Positions 28,258-35,909 of a stretch of DNA of 64,000 nt are shown here, in pieces. A program made the position numbers and the translations under genes. Each line of letters starts with the position of its first letter. Positions within the stretch are counted from its first letter, which is position 1. The stretch is from Anaplasmataceae bacterium AB001_6 (GTDB lineage: Bacteria > Pseudomonadota > Alphaproteobacteria > Rickettsiales > Anaplasmataceae). The notes under the pieces were generated by a model, which ran no database searches, was not told where the DNA came from, and saw nothing but the letters and a program-made list of their open reading frames with translations. The stretch lies in NCBI GenBank assembly GCA_020002265.1, contig CP048228.1, forward strand, positions 186,001 to 250,000, read 5' to 3'.

Positions 28258-29142
28258 ATGCAACATAAAGATGTTATTTTCAATTTAGTAGAGAAAGATC
28301 GCAAAATTTTCTTTGATAAAATCTTCAATTGTCTTATGCGATTTATAGTCAATGACCTTAGAAGGTTTAATACTGTTTCTATTACTAAAGATTATAAACT
28401 TGAAAATAATGTGATCTTACGGAATATTATTCCAGATTATCCTTATATCTTTATTTCTCATTTTGGTGATGATCCTTTGTTGCTTTTACTCGATTCTGAT
28501 GAAGTGAAATTTCTTTTTGACTATATATTGCATAGTTTTAATAGAGATATTCTAAAAGGAGTGAAAAATGAAAACAAAAATACAATACAAGACGAGAAAT
28601 ATTTCAATAGAACTCTGACAGATATAGAGTATAGAATATTACGGATGTTTACTAATCACATATTTAAGAGTGTTGTTAGTGCATTGAAATTTAGAATAAG
28701 TGTCGATTATAAGCCTATTGTTTGTGATATAAAAGATAACGAAACTATATATCTTGCCATAGATAAGGGAGTTATTTTTAATTTGAAATTAACAGTTAAT
28801 GATGTTTCTTCTACTGTGCGGATATTCATGCCTAGCAATTTCATAGAATCTTTGTTATTGGATTTTAATATAAAGCAAAAAGAACGTGTAAAGGGTGATA
28901 AAAGCCTTAGAGGTTCTGTAATTGATATCAAAACAAAAATTGATTTTGTAGTTAAGTTGGATGAAGTATCTGCTAAGCATACAAAAGATATTAAAATAGG
29001 TGATAAAATTGCAATAAACCCTGCCGATTTAACAAGGGTAGTTATGAGATCTATGAGTACTGATCTTGGGTACTGTTCTTTAGGAGAATTGGACAAAAAA
29101 ATAGCTGTTAAGGTTGATTACATTGTTACAGAGGACGAATGA
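28258..29142 (+). CDS. fliM: Flagellar motor switch protein FliM, shortened
   Basis: C-ring protein that sets motor direction. 294 residues against about 320-370 usually. The middle domain is recognisable: DPLLLLLDSDEVKFLFDYIL, then RTLTDIEYRILRMF, then VRIFMPSNFIESL. The C-terminal SpoA domain (about 220-294) ends IAVKVDYIVTED. Two things are missing: the N-terminal CheY-binding peptide (LSQxEIDALL type), and the GGxG loop expected right after the DYIL segment. I infer a chemotaxis-independent switch or a decaying one. It lies 21 bp after fliL and 1 bp before the next gene. Confidence 0.82.
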   Translation: MQHKDVIFNLVEKDRKIFFDKIFNCLMRFIVNDLRRFNTVSITKDYKLENNVILRNIIPDYPYIFISHFGDDPLLLLLDSDEVKFLFDYILHSFNRDILKGVKNENKNTIQDEKYFNRTLTDIEYRILRMFTNHIFKSVVSALKFRISVDYKPIVCDIKDNETIYLAIDKGVIFNLKLTVNDVSSTVRIFMPSNFIESLLLDFNIKQKERVKGDKSLRGSVIDIKTKIDFVVKLDEVSAKHTKDIKIGDKIAINPADLTRVVMRSMSTDLGYCSLGELDKKIAVKVDYIVTEDE

Positions 29143-29143
29143 T

Positions 29144-29560
29144 ATGTTTGAAGGAATGATTATTTTTTTATTAGGAGTAACCATATTCTATTATATGAAA
29201 TTATCTTCTGATTTGAAAAAAATAGGATTGGATTATGATAGATTAGACCGTATGTTTAAGAATCTTAATTATACTATAAATTCTAGTGTAAAAGTTAATG
29301 ATGAGCTGCAAGCAGAAGCTGTGAAATGTGAAAAAACTTTTTCAGATTTGTTGGATAAATCTAATGCTTCAATATCAGATTTGAAATTTTTAATTGATCG
29401 TGCTGAAAGAATAATGGATGACATAGAGTCAGTTAGCAGCGCTGGTCTTTCAAAATTTGGTCACGTAATAAACAAGAAAAAGCAAAAAAGCGAATCTGAA
29501 AAAACTTTTGAAGATATCTTACAATCTATTAATGATAAAGATAGTATAGAAAGAGTTTAA
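29144..29560 (+). CDS. DUF6468-type flagellar-locus protein
   Basis: 138 residues from the ATG at 29144, which follows an AGAGGA element and starts 1 bp after the fliM stop. An N-terminal membrane helix (MIIFLLGVTIFYYMKLSSDL) is followed by a long coiled coil (about 25-110). This layout, and position directly after fliM, match the small alphaproteobacterial family annotated DUF6468, which co-occurs with flagellar genes. Its molecular role is unknown. It ends 10 bp from the convergent ribB. Confidence 0.72.
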   Translation: MFEGMIIFLLGVTIFYYMKLSSDLKKIGLDYDRLDRMFKNLNYTINSSVKVNDELQAEAVKCEKTFSDLLDKSNASISDLKFLIDRAERIMDDIESVSSAGLSKFGHVINKKKQKSESEKTFEDILQSINDKDSIERV

Positions 29561-29570
29561 ATTCAGAGCA

Positions 29571-30206
29571 TCAATCTAATTTGAAATCTATATTTTGTTC
29601 TATCATATTTTGCTTAATTGAATTGATATCTATGATACGCAAATTGTGTTTTTGAGCAAATTGCTGCAAGATATCTCCTTTTGCAGAGTCACCATTTTCA
29701 TTTAATACTTCGCATATTACGTTATTAACAGTAAATCCTGCAAGTTTGCTTAGCGAAGCACTAGCTTCAGTATGACCTTTTCTTTTTTGTAATCCGGCAG
29801 ATTCAATGACAATGGGCATTACATGTCCAGGAATTGCAATATCAGAAATAGTACTATTTGCATCGGTTAACGTCTTTATGGATTTATATCTATCATTGGC
29901 TGATATCCCAGTTGATATCCCATGAGCTGCTTCAATAGGCACAGTGAAATTTGCCATATTTCTGTTGACGTTGCGTTTTTCTATAATGGGTAAATTAAAT
30001 TTTTTTCTCTGTTCTTCTGTTATGGTGATGCATATCATGCCACCGCAGTTTTTTATCATAAAATTGATAATTGCTGGGGTCAAAATTTCAACAGGGCATA
30101 TCAAATCACCTTCGTTTTCTCTATCGGGATCATCAATAATGATAACAGGATTGCTGCCGATTAAATCATTTATAGCATCTTGCAAATTTGCAATTTTAAT
30201 TTCCAT
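29571..30206 (-). CDS. ribB: 3,4-dihydroxy-2-butanone 4-phosphate synthase
   Basis: Makes the four-carbon precursor of riboflavin from ribulose-5-phosphate. 211 residues, stand-alone RibB without a GTP cyclohydrolase II domain. Active-site segments are intact: IDDPDRENEGDLICPVE (about 24-40), TVPIEAAHGISTGISANDR (about 88-106) and GHTEASASLSKLAG. No FMN riboswitch is visible: the upstream gap to rplU is 157 bp without the conserved box. Rickettsia lack this pathway; Anaplasmataceae keep it. Confidence 0.95.
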   Translation of the reverse strand: MEIKIANLQDAINDLIGSNPVIIIDDPDRENEGDLICPVEILTPAIINFMIKNCGGMICITITEEQRKKFNLPIIEKRNVNRNMANFTVPIEAAHGISTGISANDRYKSIKTLTDANSTISDIAIPGHVMPIVIESAGLQKRKGHTEASASLSKLAGFTVNNVICEVLNENGDSAKGDILQQFAQKHNLRIIDINSIKQNMIEQNIDFKLD

Positions 30207-30298
30207 AATTCAGCTAAAAATTGAAAACATAACAACAATTGAGTGCACGGATCATCTAAATCTAATGATATATTTGCCGTTGATCAGAACTAAATATA

Positions 30299-30327
30299 TT
30301 GACTTTTTACTTCAAAATCAATATTAT
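30299..30327 (+). promoter_or_regulatory. Sigma-70 promoter for rplU-rpmA
   Basis: TTGACT and TATTAT with a 17-bp spacer, 36 bp before the rplU ATG. Both hexamers match five of six consensus bases, so this is one of the best promoter matches in the window. Confidence 0.6.
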
Positions 30328-30363
30328 TGTCGTAGTATTGTATAGGAGTTTTTTGGTATAGCT

Positions 30364-30666
30364 ATGTTATCGGCTGTAATTCGCACTCTAGATGGTAAAC
30401 AACATAGAGTGATTCTAAATAGTGTTATTGGCGTTGAAAAAATGAATTCTGATGTAGGGGAGAGTGTGGAGTTGGATGCCATGTTTGTTTCCGATAATGA
30501 AGGTAATGTAGAGTTAGGTGTTGGAAAAGTAAGATTAGAAGTTTTAGAACATAAAAAAGCTGATAAAATTGTTGTTTTCAAGAAAAAAAGGCGTAAAGGT
30601 TATAAACGCAAACAAGGTCATAGGCAGCGTTTTACAGTTCTTAAAGTTAGAGAAATAAGTAAATAG
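30364..30666 (+). CDS. rplU: Large ribosomal subunit protein bL21
   Basis: Ribosomal protein binding 23S rRNA. 100 residues. The beginning LSAVIRTLDGKQHRVILNSV follows the bL21 pattern (yAVIktGGKQykV) with some divergence. The C-terminus has the conserved basic stretch KKRRKGYKRKQGHRQRFT (normally K.rrkk..rk..GHRq..T). It is followed directly by rpmA, the usual pair. Confidence 0.95.
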   Translation: MLSAVIRTLDGKQHRVILNSVIGVEKMNSDVGESVELDAMFVSDNEGNVELGVGKVRLEVLEHKKADKIVVFKKKRRKGYKRKQGHRQRFTVLKVREISK

Positions 30667-30690
30667 TTTTTTAGAGGTTGTGATTGCTTT

Positions 30691-30954
30691 ATGGCTACGA
30701 AAAAATCTGGTGGTAGTACGTCGAATGGTCGGGATTCCCCCGGTAAACATCTGCAGGTGTATAAATTCGGTGGAGAGAAGGTGACAGTTGGAGTGATGAT
30801 AGTAACTCAGAGGGGTACTAAATTCTATCCTGGACGTAATGCTTTCAGTGGAAGAACCCATAGTGTACATGCAGCTACCGATGGTTACGTTTCTTTTCGC
30901 AAGGGCTACAAAGGTAGAACGTTTGTTGATGTTTTACAGACCAAAGCTGATTAA
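30691..30954 (+). CDS. rpmA: Large ribosomal subunit protein bL27
   Basis: Ribosomal protein near the peptidyl-transferase centre. 87 residues, starting MATKKSGGSTSNGRDSPGKH (family: MAhKKaGGSsrNGRDS.gkr). It continues with KFGGEKVTVG and IVTQRGTKFYPG. It starts 24 bp after rplU. Virulence-type genes begin about 100 bp later. Confidence 0.97.
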   Translation: MATKKSGGSTSNGRDSPGKHLQVYKFGGEKVTVGVMIVTQRGTKFYPGRNAFSGRTHSVHAATDGYVSFRKGYKGRTFVDVLQTKAD

Positions 30955-31007
30955 TCTGATTTTTTGATTATTCCTAATTTATTTTCTTAAAATTAACTTT
31001 TTAATGA

Positions 31008-31013
31008 TATAAT
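31008..31013 (+). promoter_or_regulatory. Candidate -10 box for the first virB2
   Basis: A perfect TATAAT that overlaps the upstream in-frame ATG at 31012. TTCTTA lies 18 bp upstream as a weak -35. If used, transcription would begin near 31020, so translation must start at the downstream ATG (31051). Confidence 0.4.
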
Positions 31014-31050
31014 GGACCTTTTAAACTCTATTGGAGTTGGGAGGTTTCAA

Positions 31051-31440
31051 ATGAAGGGTTATGGAGAGGATCTAAATCTGCAGAACCGGTTGTTCTTGTT
31101 CTTATTTTTGTTTCTTGCATATTATTGCAATGTTGATTGTGCGTTGGCAGAGGCATTTGATGAAAAATCTGCTGATAGTATAATAAAGCAGCTGTTTTGT
31201 AACGTACAAAATATAGTTTCTGGAACTGTTGCGCAGGGTGTTGCTGTTCTTATTATTGCCATTACCGGTTATAGTTTTTTCATGGGGAAAATATCAACTT
31301 CAATGCTATTTATTATATCTGGTGGAATACTGTTAGTATTTGGAGCACCAGCAATTATTCCAGCTATTACTAAGGGTCTATCAGCCAGTGGTGAAAGCTT
31401 TGAAGATTGTTCAGTTTTTGATAGTGGTATTGGAGCTTAA
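31051..31440 (+). CDS. virB2: VirB2-family type IV secretion pilin, copy 1
   Basis: Pilin-type subunit of a type IV secretion system. 129 residues from the ATG at 31051, which has a strong GGGAGG 6 bp upstream. The frame opens earlier at 31012, but that ATG lies inside a -10 box. It has a long hydrophobic signal sequence (NRLFLFLFLFLAYYCNVDCA), then a mature part with two membrane helices. The VirB2 core is GTVAQGVAVLIIAITGYSFF followed by MGKISTSMLFIISGGILLVFGAP. The core is nearly identical to copy 2. A single Cys lies before the core (QLFCNVQNI) and another at the C-terminus. Confidence 0.88.
   Translation: MKGYGEDLNLQNRLFLFLFLFLAYYCNVDCALAEAFDEKSADSIIKQLFCNVQNIVSGTVAQGVAVLIIAITGYSFFMGKISTSMLFIISGGILLVFGAPAIIPAITKGLSASGESFEDCSVFDSGIGA
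31141..31410 (+). repeat. Direct repeat, virB2 core copy 1
   Basis: About 270 bp with roughly 97 percent identity to 31536-31805 (offset 395 bp). It covers the mature pilin core, from the end of the signal peptide to near the C-terminus. The flanking signal-peptide and C-terminal codons differ between copies. Confidence 0.85.
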
Positions 31441-31460
31441 GCTATTGTCATGAGTCTATT

Positions 31461-31847
31461 ATGGAGGGGAAATATTTGCAAAAATGGCTTATTGTGTTTT
31501 TACTTTTTACTTACTATTATTACAATATTGAGTATGCGTTGGCAGAGGCATTTGATGAAAAATCTGCTGATAGTATAATAAGCCAGCTGTTTTGTAATGT
31601 ACAAAATATAGTCTCTGGAACTGTTGCGCAGGGTGTTGCTGTTCTTATTATTGCCATTACCGGTTATAGTTTTTTCATGGGGAAAATATCAACTTCAATG
31701 CTGTTTATTATATCTGGTGGAATACTATTAGTATTTGGAGCACCAGCAATTATTCCAGCTATTACTAAAGGTCTATCAGCCAGTGGTGAAAGCTTTGTAG
31801 ATTGCTCGTTATCTCCATCATTTGATGGTGGTTTTGGAATAGGATAG
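31461..31847 (+). CDS. virB2: VirB2-family type IV secretion pilin, copy 2
   Basis: 128 residues. The core (residues about 29-115) differs from copy 1 by only a few residues, while the signal peptide (KWLIVFLLFTYYYYNIEYA) and the C-terminal tail (SPSFDGGFGIG) are different. This suggests recent duplication or gene conversion limited to the core. The ATG at 31461 lacks an upstream ribosome-binding site. A TTG at 31476 lies about 6 bp after GGAGGGG, so the real protein may be five residues shorter. It follows copy 1 by 20 bp. Confidence 0.87.
   Translation: MEGKYLQKWLIVFLLFTYYYYNIEYALAEAFDEKSADSIISQLFCNVQNIVSGTVAQGVAVLIIAITGYSFFMGKISTSMLFIISGGILLVFGAPAIIPAITKGLSASGESFVDCSLSPSFDGGFGIG
31536..31805 (+). 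repeat. Direct repeat, virB2 core copy 2
   Basis: Partner of 31141-31410. I count about ten base differences across about 270 bp, several of them synonymous third-position changes. Confidence 0.85.
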
Positions 31848-32259
31848 GAAAAAATATAAGGATAGTAGATTGTGTCTTGCTGTTTTTGTTTTTCTCAATT
31901 TGCTGATTACTATATTGCTTATTGTTATAATAGGGGATTTTTTTAAGGAGAGATAGTATTAGAAAATTTTTATTATACAATGGGCGTTTAATATTTTGCT
32001 CATCTCTGATGAGTGATGCCTAATTTACTTAGGGTATAGGGGCGATAGTGTGTTGTATTTTAATGTTTGGAGATATAAAAGTTTGAAGCTTTTGTATTAG
32101 AGAGATATGATCATTGTTATTATTGATAGTGATGCTTCTATTATTTCTAAATGAAATAAAGGAGATAATTACAAATTATAGGTTGTGTAAATTTTCATAT
32201 TATTAACATAATTATAGTAGAATTCAATTTATAAGTGTATAACATGCTATGAGTTCTAT
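31848..32259 (+). other. 412-bp gap between virB2 copies 2 and 3, with possible remnants
   Basis: No full gene. Two short items stand out. At 31870-31956 a TTG-started 28-codon ORF with AAGGA 7 bp upstream encodes a hydrophobic peptide (LNLLITILLIVIIG core). At 31945 an AAGGAG is followed 7 bp later by ATT, then codons for RKFLLYNGRLIFCSSLMSDA. That looks like a signal-peptide start whose ATG has become ATT. Either could be the decayed head of another virB2, but no VirB2 core is detectable. The rest is AT-rich and probably promoter for copy 3. Confidence 0.3.
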
Positions 32260-32652
32260 ATGCAAAAAGATCTATCAAAATATCTTGAATACAAGCTTTA
32301 TATCTTTGTTTTTTACTTTGGATTAGTTGCTCTGTTACTTTTTATAGGTTCTACTGTTTTAGCTGAAGATCCTAATATGGGTACTGACAATATAATAGTA
32401 CAAATTATGTGTAACGTTATACGTACTATATCTGGTCCAGTTGCACAGGGTATCGCGACTTTGGTAATTGTCATTACGGGTTATAGTTTCTTCATGGGAA
32501 AAGTTTCTGCCAGTATGCTTTTCATAGTTGCAGGTGGAATTATGTTAGTTTTTGGCGCTGAAACATTGATGAGTTGGATAATGGGAGATACCGCTTTAGT
32601 TGAATGTGAGTGGGGCTCAGTTGATGGCAGCGGTAGTGGTGGCACTGCATGA
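32260..32652 (+). CDS. virB2: VirB2-family type IV secretion pilin, copy 3 (divergent)
   Basis: 130 residues with the same plan as copies 1 and 2 but clearly older in divergence. Signal peptide (LVALLLFIGSTVLAED, likely cleavage after VLA), then IMCNVIRTISGPVAQGIATL, VIVITGYSFFMGK and SASMLFIVAGGIMLVFGAE. The motif order Cys-Asn-Val, PVAQG, TGYSFFMGK is shared by all three. The tail is Gly/Ser-rich (GSVDGSGSGGTA). It has its own 412-bp upstream region. A hairpin lies at the stop codon. Confidence 0.88.
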   Translation: MQKDLSKYLEYKLYIFVFYFGLVALLLFIGSTVLAEDPNMGTDNIIVQIMCNVIRTISGPVAQGIATLVIVITGYSFFMGKVSASMLFIVAGGIMLVFGAETLMSWIMGDTALVECEWGSVDGSGSGGTA

Positions 32653-32672
32653 TGATTAATGAATAATCATCA
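32650..32672 (+). terminator. Hairpin at the end of virB2 copy 3
   Basis: TGATGATTA and TAATCATCA pair perfectly over 9 bp around a 5-nt loop, starting at the TGA stop codon. There is no T-run, but it sits between virB2 and the convergent rlpA. Confidence 0.45.
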
Positions 32673-32715
32673 CATGTACAAAGCACGATCATGATTGCTA
32701 AAGTAAGATAGGTTT

Positions 32716-33327
32716 TTATTGATTCCCCTTACGTTTTTCATGCATTTTTTTGTAATGCAAAGCTTTTAATGAACGCATTTTATTATCTGATATTAGATTC
32801 AGGTTTCTTAGGTGTTTATTTTCTTTATGAAAATTCTGCTTAATGTTTGCAATTTTGATGAATTTTACCTCTACTTCTGTCAAACCATCTTCAAAAAAAT
32901 CCAACTCTTTTGCTGCTGCTTCAGAAAGATCAATGATCCTATCATCATAGAAAGGACCACGATCGCAAACTCTAACACGTATCTTTTTGCCATTTTTTAA
33001 ATTTTTAACCTCTACGATCGAATGCAAGGGTAAATTTCTATGTGCAGCAACTATAGAATTTTTGTCATAAAGCTCTCCACTTGCAGTAAGGCGATCATGA
33101 AAATCAGCACCGTACCAAGATGCAATGCCGCGTTCTTTGTAACCTTTGCCATTAATAACTGAATATGATTTCCCTCTTACCTTATAGTTATATAGAACAT
33201 CTTGACCATCTTGGATATCAGAAGCAAGAAGTATATCTGTAGATAATGTACTACTTAATAAGAGTGTTGTCAGCAGTACTATTCTAATTAATTTAGTGGG
33301 TGTTTCAACGTATTTAAAATTGTACAT
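32716..33327 (-). CDS. rlpA: RlpA-type septal/peptidoglycan lytic transglycosylase
   Basis: Cleaves denuded glycan strands with a double-psi beta-barrel domain. 203 residues: an N-terminal signal sequence (IRIVLLTTLLLSSTLS, no lipobox cysteine, so probably periplasmic rather than a lipoprotein), then the RlpA domain (about 65-165). Key motifs are intact: GIASWYGADFHDRLTASGE, AAHRNLPLHS, and RVCDRGPFYDDRIIDLSEAA with the catalytic Asp in DRGPF. The SPOR domain of other RlpAs is absent. It sits between virB2 and virB4 genes. Rickettsiales T4SS lack the VirB1 transglycosylase, so a T4SS-related role is possible. Confidence 0.9.
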   Translation of the reverse strand: MYNFKYVETPTKLIRIVLLTTLLLSSTLSTDILLASDIQDGQDVLYNYKVRGKSYSVINGKGYKERGIASWYGADFHDRLTASGELYDKNSIVAAHRNLPLHSIVEVKNLKNGKKIRVRVCDRGPFYDDRIIDLSEAAAKELDFFEDGLTEVEVKFIKIANIKQNFHKENKHLRNLNLISDNKMRSLKALHYKKMHEKRKGNQ

Positions 33328-33567
33328 GTTAATGAATTTACGTATATATACATGTTAATTATATATCAAAAATAGATTTTTATAGCTTTACACATAAAAA
33401 ATATTTTGTTTTAACAAATATTTCAAGTGTTTTATATTAATTGATTAAGTAATTATCTTATCTAAAAAACTTTTATTTTATGCAAATATGGTATGATGTT
33501 TTATCAATTTATTATTTATTTAATTTTTTTTTTTAAACTGTAATGTATAAATTATCTCCCTTATCTG

Positions 33568-35898
33568 ATGAATGTTACAAAAGAAAAGGCTCAATTCACG
33601 AAATTATCTTCAGAAGTTACGCCTTATGCTTTTTATTATGATTCTGAAACTGTAGTCACAAAGAATGGTGAATTATTATTTACCGTGAGATTGGAAGAAT
33701 TTTATTCTTATGATTCTATCAGAGTTGCATTACAAAAATCTTTGCCTCTATGTGAAAAAATGGAAATGGCATTATGGATACAAACTGTGAGAACTAGAAT
33801 AAAAAAAGGTGATTTTGTAATGCGTAATGATAACGATAGCATTATGTCACGTATTTATGAAGATTTTGTGCAAAACAATGATTCTAGGCGGAAATTTACA
33901 AACTATTTATATATAACTTGTATTTCTAAGCGTCCAAAGATATTTAACAAATTTCTAAGTCGCGTCAAAAATCTTTTTATTGGTTTTACAGCAAGAAAAA
34001 CATTAGAAGATATATTTGCAAAAGAGCGCCTTAAACTCCAAAAAATCAAAGAGAATTTTATGGAGAATATGAAGCAATTTAATATAAAGGTATTAAAAGT
34101 TAGGGATTCTGTTGCTGAGCCATCTATTTATTTTGATTTTTTAGTTTCATTTGCGAATAGGGAATACTCTTTAGAGAGAAAAAATCTATCTGCTTCTATA
34201 GTTAAGGATTATAAAATTGCCTTTGGACACAACGTATTCCAAATATATGATGAAGAAATGTCACAAAGCCGATATGCTAGTTTGATTTCTTTGAAAGAAG
34301 CTCGCGTACCCAAAGATATGGTAGATATCAATAATATATTTGAAAATGAGCAAGAGTTCATAATAACAGAAATTATTATATTTGAAGAAAATATGAAAAA
34401 AGCCCATTCAATTTATGACGAACAAGTTTCCATGCTTAATATCAGCGATGATGATACATTAAAAGAAAGTATGTTATTGAAAAATTTTGAAAAGAAAGAT
34501 GCACAATCTGGTTTTTGTAACAATAGTTTAACTATTACTCTATTTGATTACGACATTGCTAAAGTAGATGAAAAAATCCATGCTTTAATGAATCTATTAA
34601 GTAAATGTGGATTTATAGTTATTAGGCACGATATATTTTTGGAAAATATGTATTATTCTACTTTTCCTGGTAATTTTGCTTATATTCATAAGATGAATAT
34701 GACTACAATTTACAATACTTGTATTTTGACAGATATAGGTGATTATTTTAGCGGATTGATAACAGGAGGTCTTTGGGGAGTTGTTATTGCCGGTTTTCGA
34801 ACCTTAGGGAATCGAATGAATTTCTTTAATTTTCATGGTACAAGCAAAGTTGCAGGTCATATGGTCATTACGGGAAATCAAGGAAGTGGAAGATCTTCAC
34901 TGCGTAATTTCTTACTTAGTCAATCTATAATGAAAATACCTGATCTACAGGTGGTTCTGATTGATAAAAATATTAGAGGGTATGTCTTTAGTTATGCCAT
35001 GGGCGGAAAATTTCTGAATTTTTCTGATGATAAACCTGCAAAATATGGGTTTAATCCCTTTGCAAAAATTAATACCGATAGCGGTACGCGTATTTTGCGT
35101 AGTAGCCTTTGTCACCTAAAAGATCAATATTCGGGAGAGCGTATTTTAAATGATGAGGAATTGAATAATTTAATTGACGATTTGAAAAATCTTCCAGATT
35201 TAAATGATATGCAATCTGTTAAAGAAGCTCTATTAAGGCAAGGAGAAAAGCTTGATTTTTTTGTTAATAATCCTATTTTTGATAAAATTTTTGCACCAGA
35301 GGAAAGGTTTCTTGCAAAGAGAATTGAAGGATTTAATGTGCATATCTTGAAAAATGATGGAAACTATTTTCGTTTTGTAATGGATTATATAGTAAATAGC
35401 GTTTTTGATAAGGCAAATGGCAGCCCAAGAATTATAGGAATAGCTGGTTCTTTATTGGTGGATTTCTTCGATTTTACATATATAAGAGACCTTATGATTA
35501 GAGCAAGCAGATTAAATTGCACGATTTTAATTGTAATAGAATCGGTAAATACAGCAAAAATTAGAGAGAATGACCATATGATACATGAATTTATTGATAC
35601 TGTTGTATTCTTTACTTCAGATATAGATAAGAAAATGGCTCATAAAATTTCAGTCACTGAGCAAGAAATGACGCTGATAGAAGAACTACAGGCTTATGAT
35701 AGGTCATTCTTTTTAAAGCAAAGGGATAAAAGTACGATAGTAAGATTTGATATATTAGACAGTAAATTCTTTCCTCTTTTTGTTTCAGATGAAGAATCAA
35801 TTTCATTAATGTGGAAATCTGTTAAAGAAGCCAAGGAGCAAAATAAAGACTGGATTGAGCTGTTTTTAGATTCAAAACAACAAAGTGAAAAAATATAG
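33568..35898 (+). CDS. VirB4-family type IV secretion ATPase, degenerate paralogue (RvhB4-II-like)
   Basis: 776 residues of the CagE/TrbE/VirB4 family, normally the inner-membrane ATPase that powers pilus assembly. The N-terminal domain (about 1-390) begins with an FTKLSSEVTPYAFYYDSET-like segment. The ATPase part begins near residue 430. Walker A reads GNQGSGRSS (about 437-445), with arginine replacing the essential lysine. The expected Walker B region reads ILIVIESVN without the usual hhhhDE. I infer reduced or no ATPase activity. Rickettsiales typically carry two VirB4 proteins, the second with eroded nucleotide-binding motifs, which fits. Proximity to virB2 copies mirrors Anaplasmataceae clusters. 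Confidence 0.88.
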   Translation: MNVTKEKAQFTKLSSEVTPYAFYYDSETVVTKNGELLFTVRLEEFYSYDSIRVALQKSLPLCEKMEMALWIQTVRTRIKKGDFVMRNDNDSIMSRIYEDFVQNNDSRRKFTNYLYITCISKRPKIFNKFLSRVKNLFIGFTARKTLEDIFAKERLKLQKIKENFMENMKQFNIKVLKVRDSVAEPSIYFDFLVSFANREYSLERKNLSASIVKDYKIAFGHNVFQIYDEEMSQSRYASLISLKEARVPKDMVDINNIFENEQEFIITEIIIFEENMKKAHSIYDEQVSMLNISDDDTLKESMLLKNFEKKDAQSGFCNNSLTITLFDYDIAKVDEKIHALMNLLSKCGFIVIRHDIFLENMYYSTFPGNFAYIHKMNMTTIYNTCILTDIGDYFSGLITGGLWGVVIAGFRTLGNRMNFFNFHGTSKVAGHMVITGNQGSGRSSLRNFLLSQSIMKIPDLQVVLIDKNIRGYVFSYAMGGKFLNFSDDKPAKYGFNPFAKINTDSGTRILRSSLCHLKDQYSGERILNDEELNNLIDDLKNLPDLNDMQSVKEALLRQGEKLDFFVNNPIFDKIFAPEERFLAKRIEGFNVHILKNDGNYFRFVMDYIVNSVFDKANGSPRIIGIAGSLLVDFFDFTYIRDLMIRASRLNCTILIVIESVNTAKIRENDHMIHEFIDTVVFFTSDIDKKMAHKISVTEQEMTLIEELQAYDRSFFLKQRDKSTIVRFDILDSKFFPLFVSDEESISLMWKSVKEAKEQNKDWIELFLDSKQQSEKI

Positions 35899-35909
35899 GC
35901 ATCAGATTC

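Noticed and set aside
30207-30363. Possible FMN riboswitch upstream of ribB
   Set aside because: The gap is short and shared with the rplU promoter, and none of the conserved RFN-element helices can be seen.
31012-31050. Upstream in-frame ATG for the first virB2, giving 13 extra residues
   Set aside because: This ATG overlaps a TATAAT box and has no ribosome-binding site, while the ATG at 31051 follows GGGAGG and gives the same length as copy 2.
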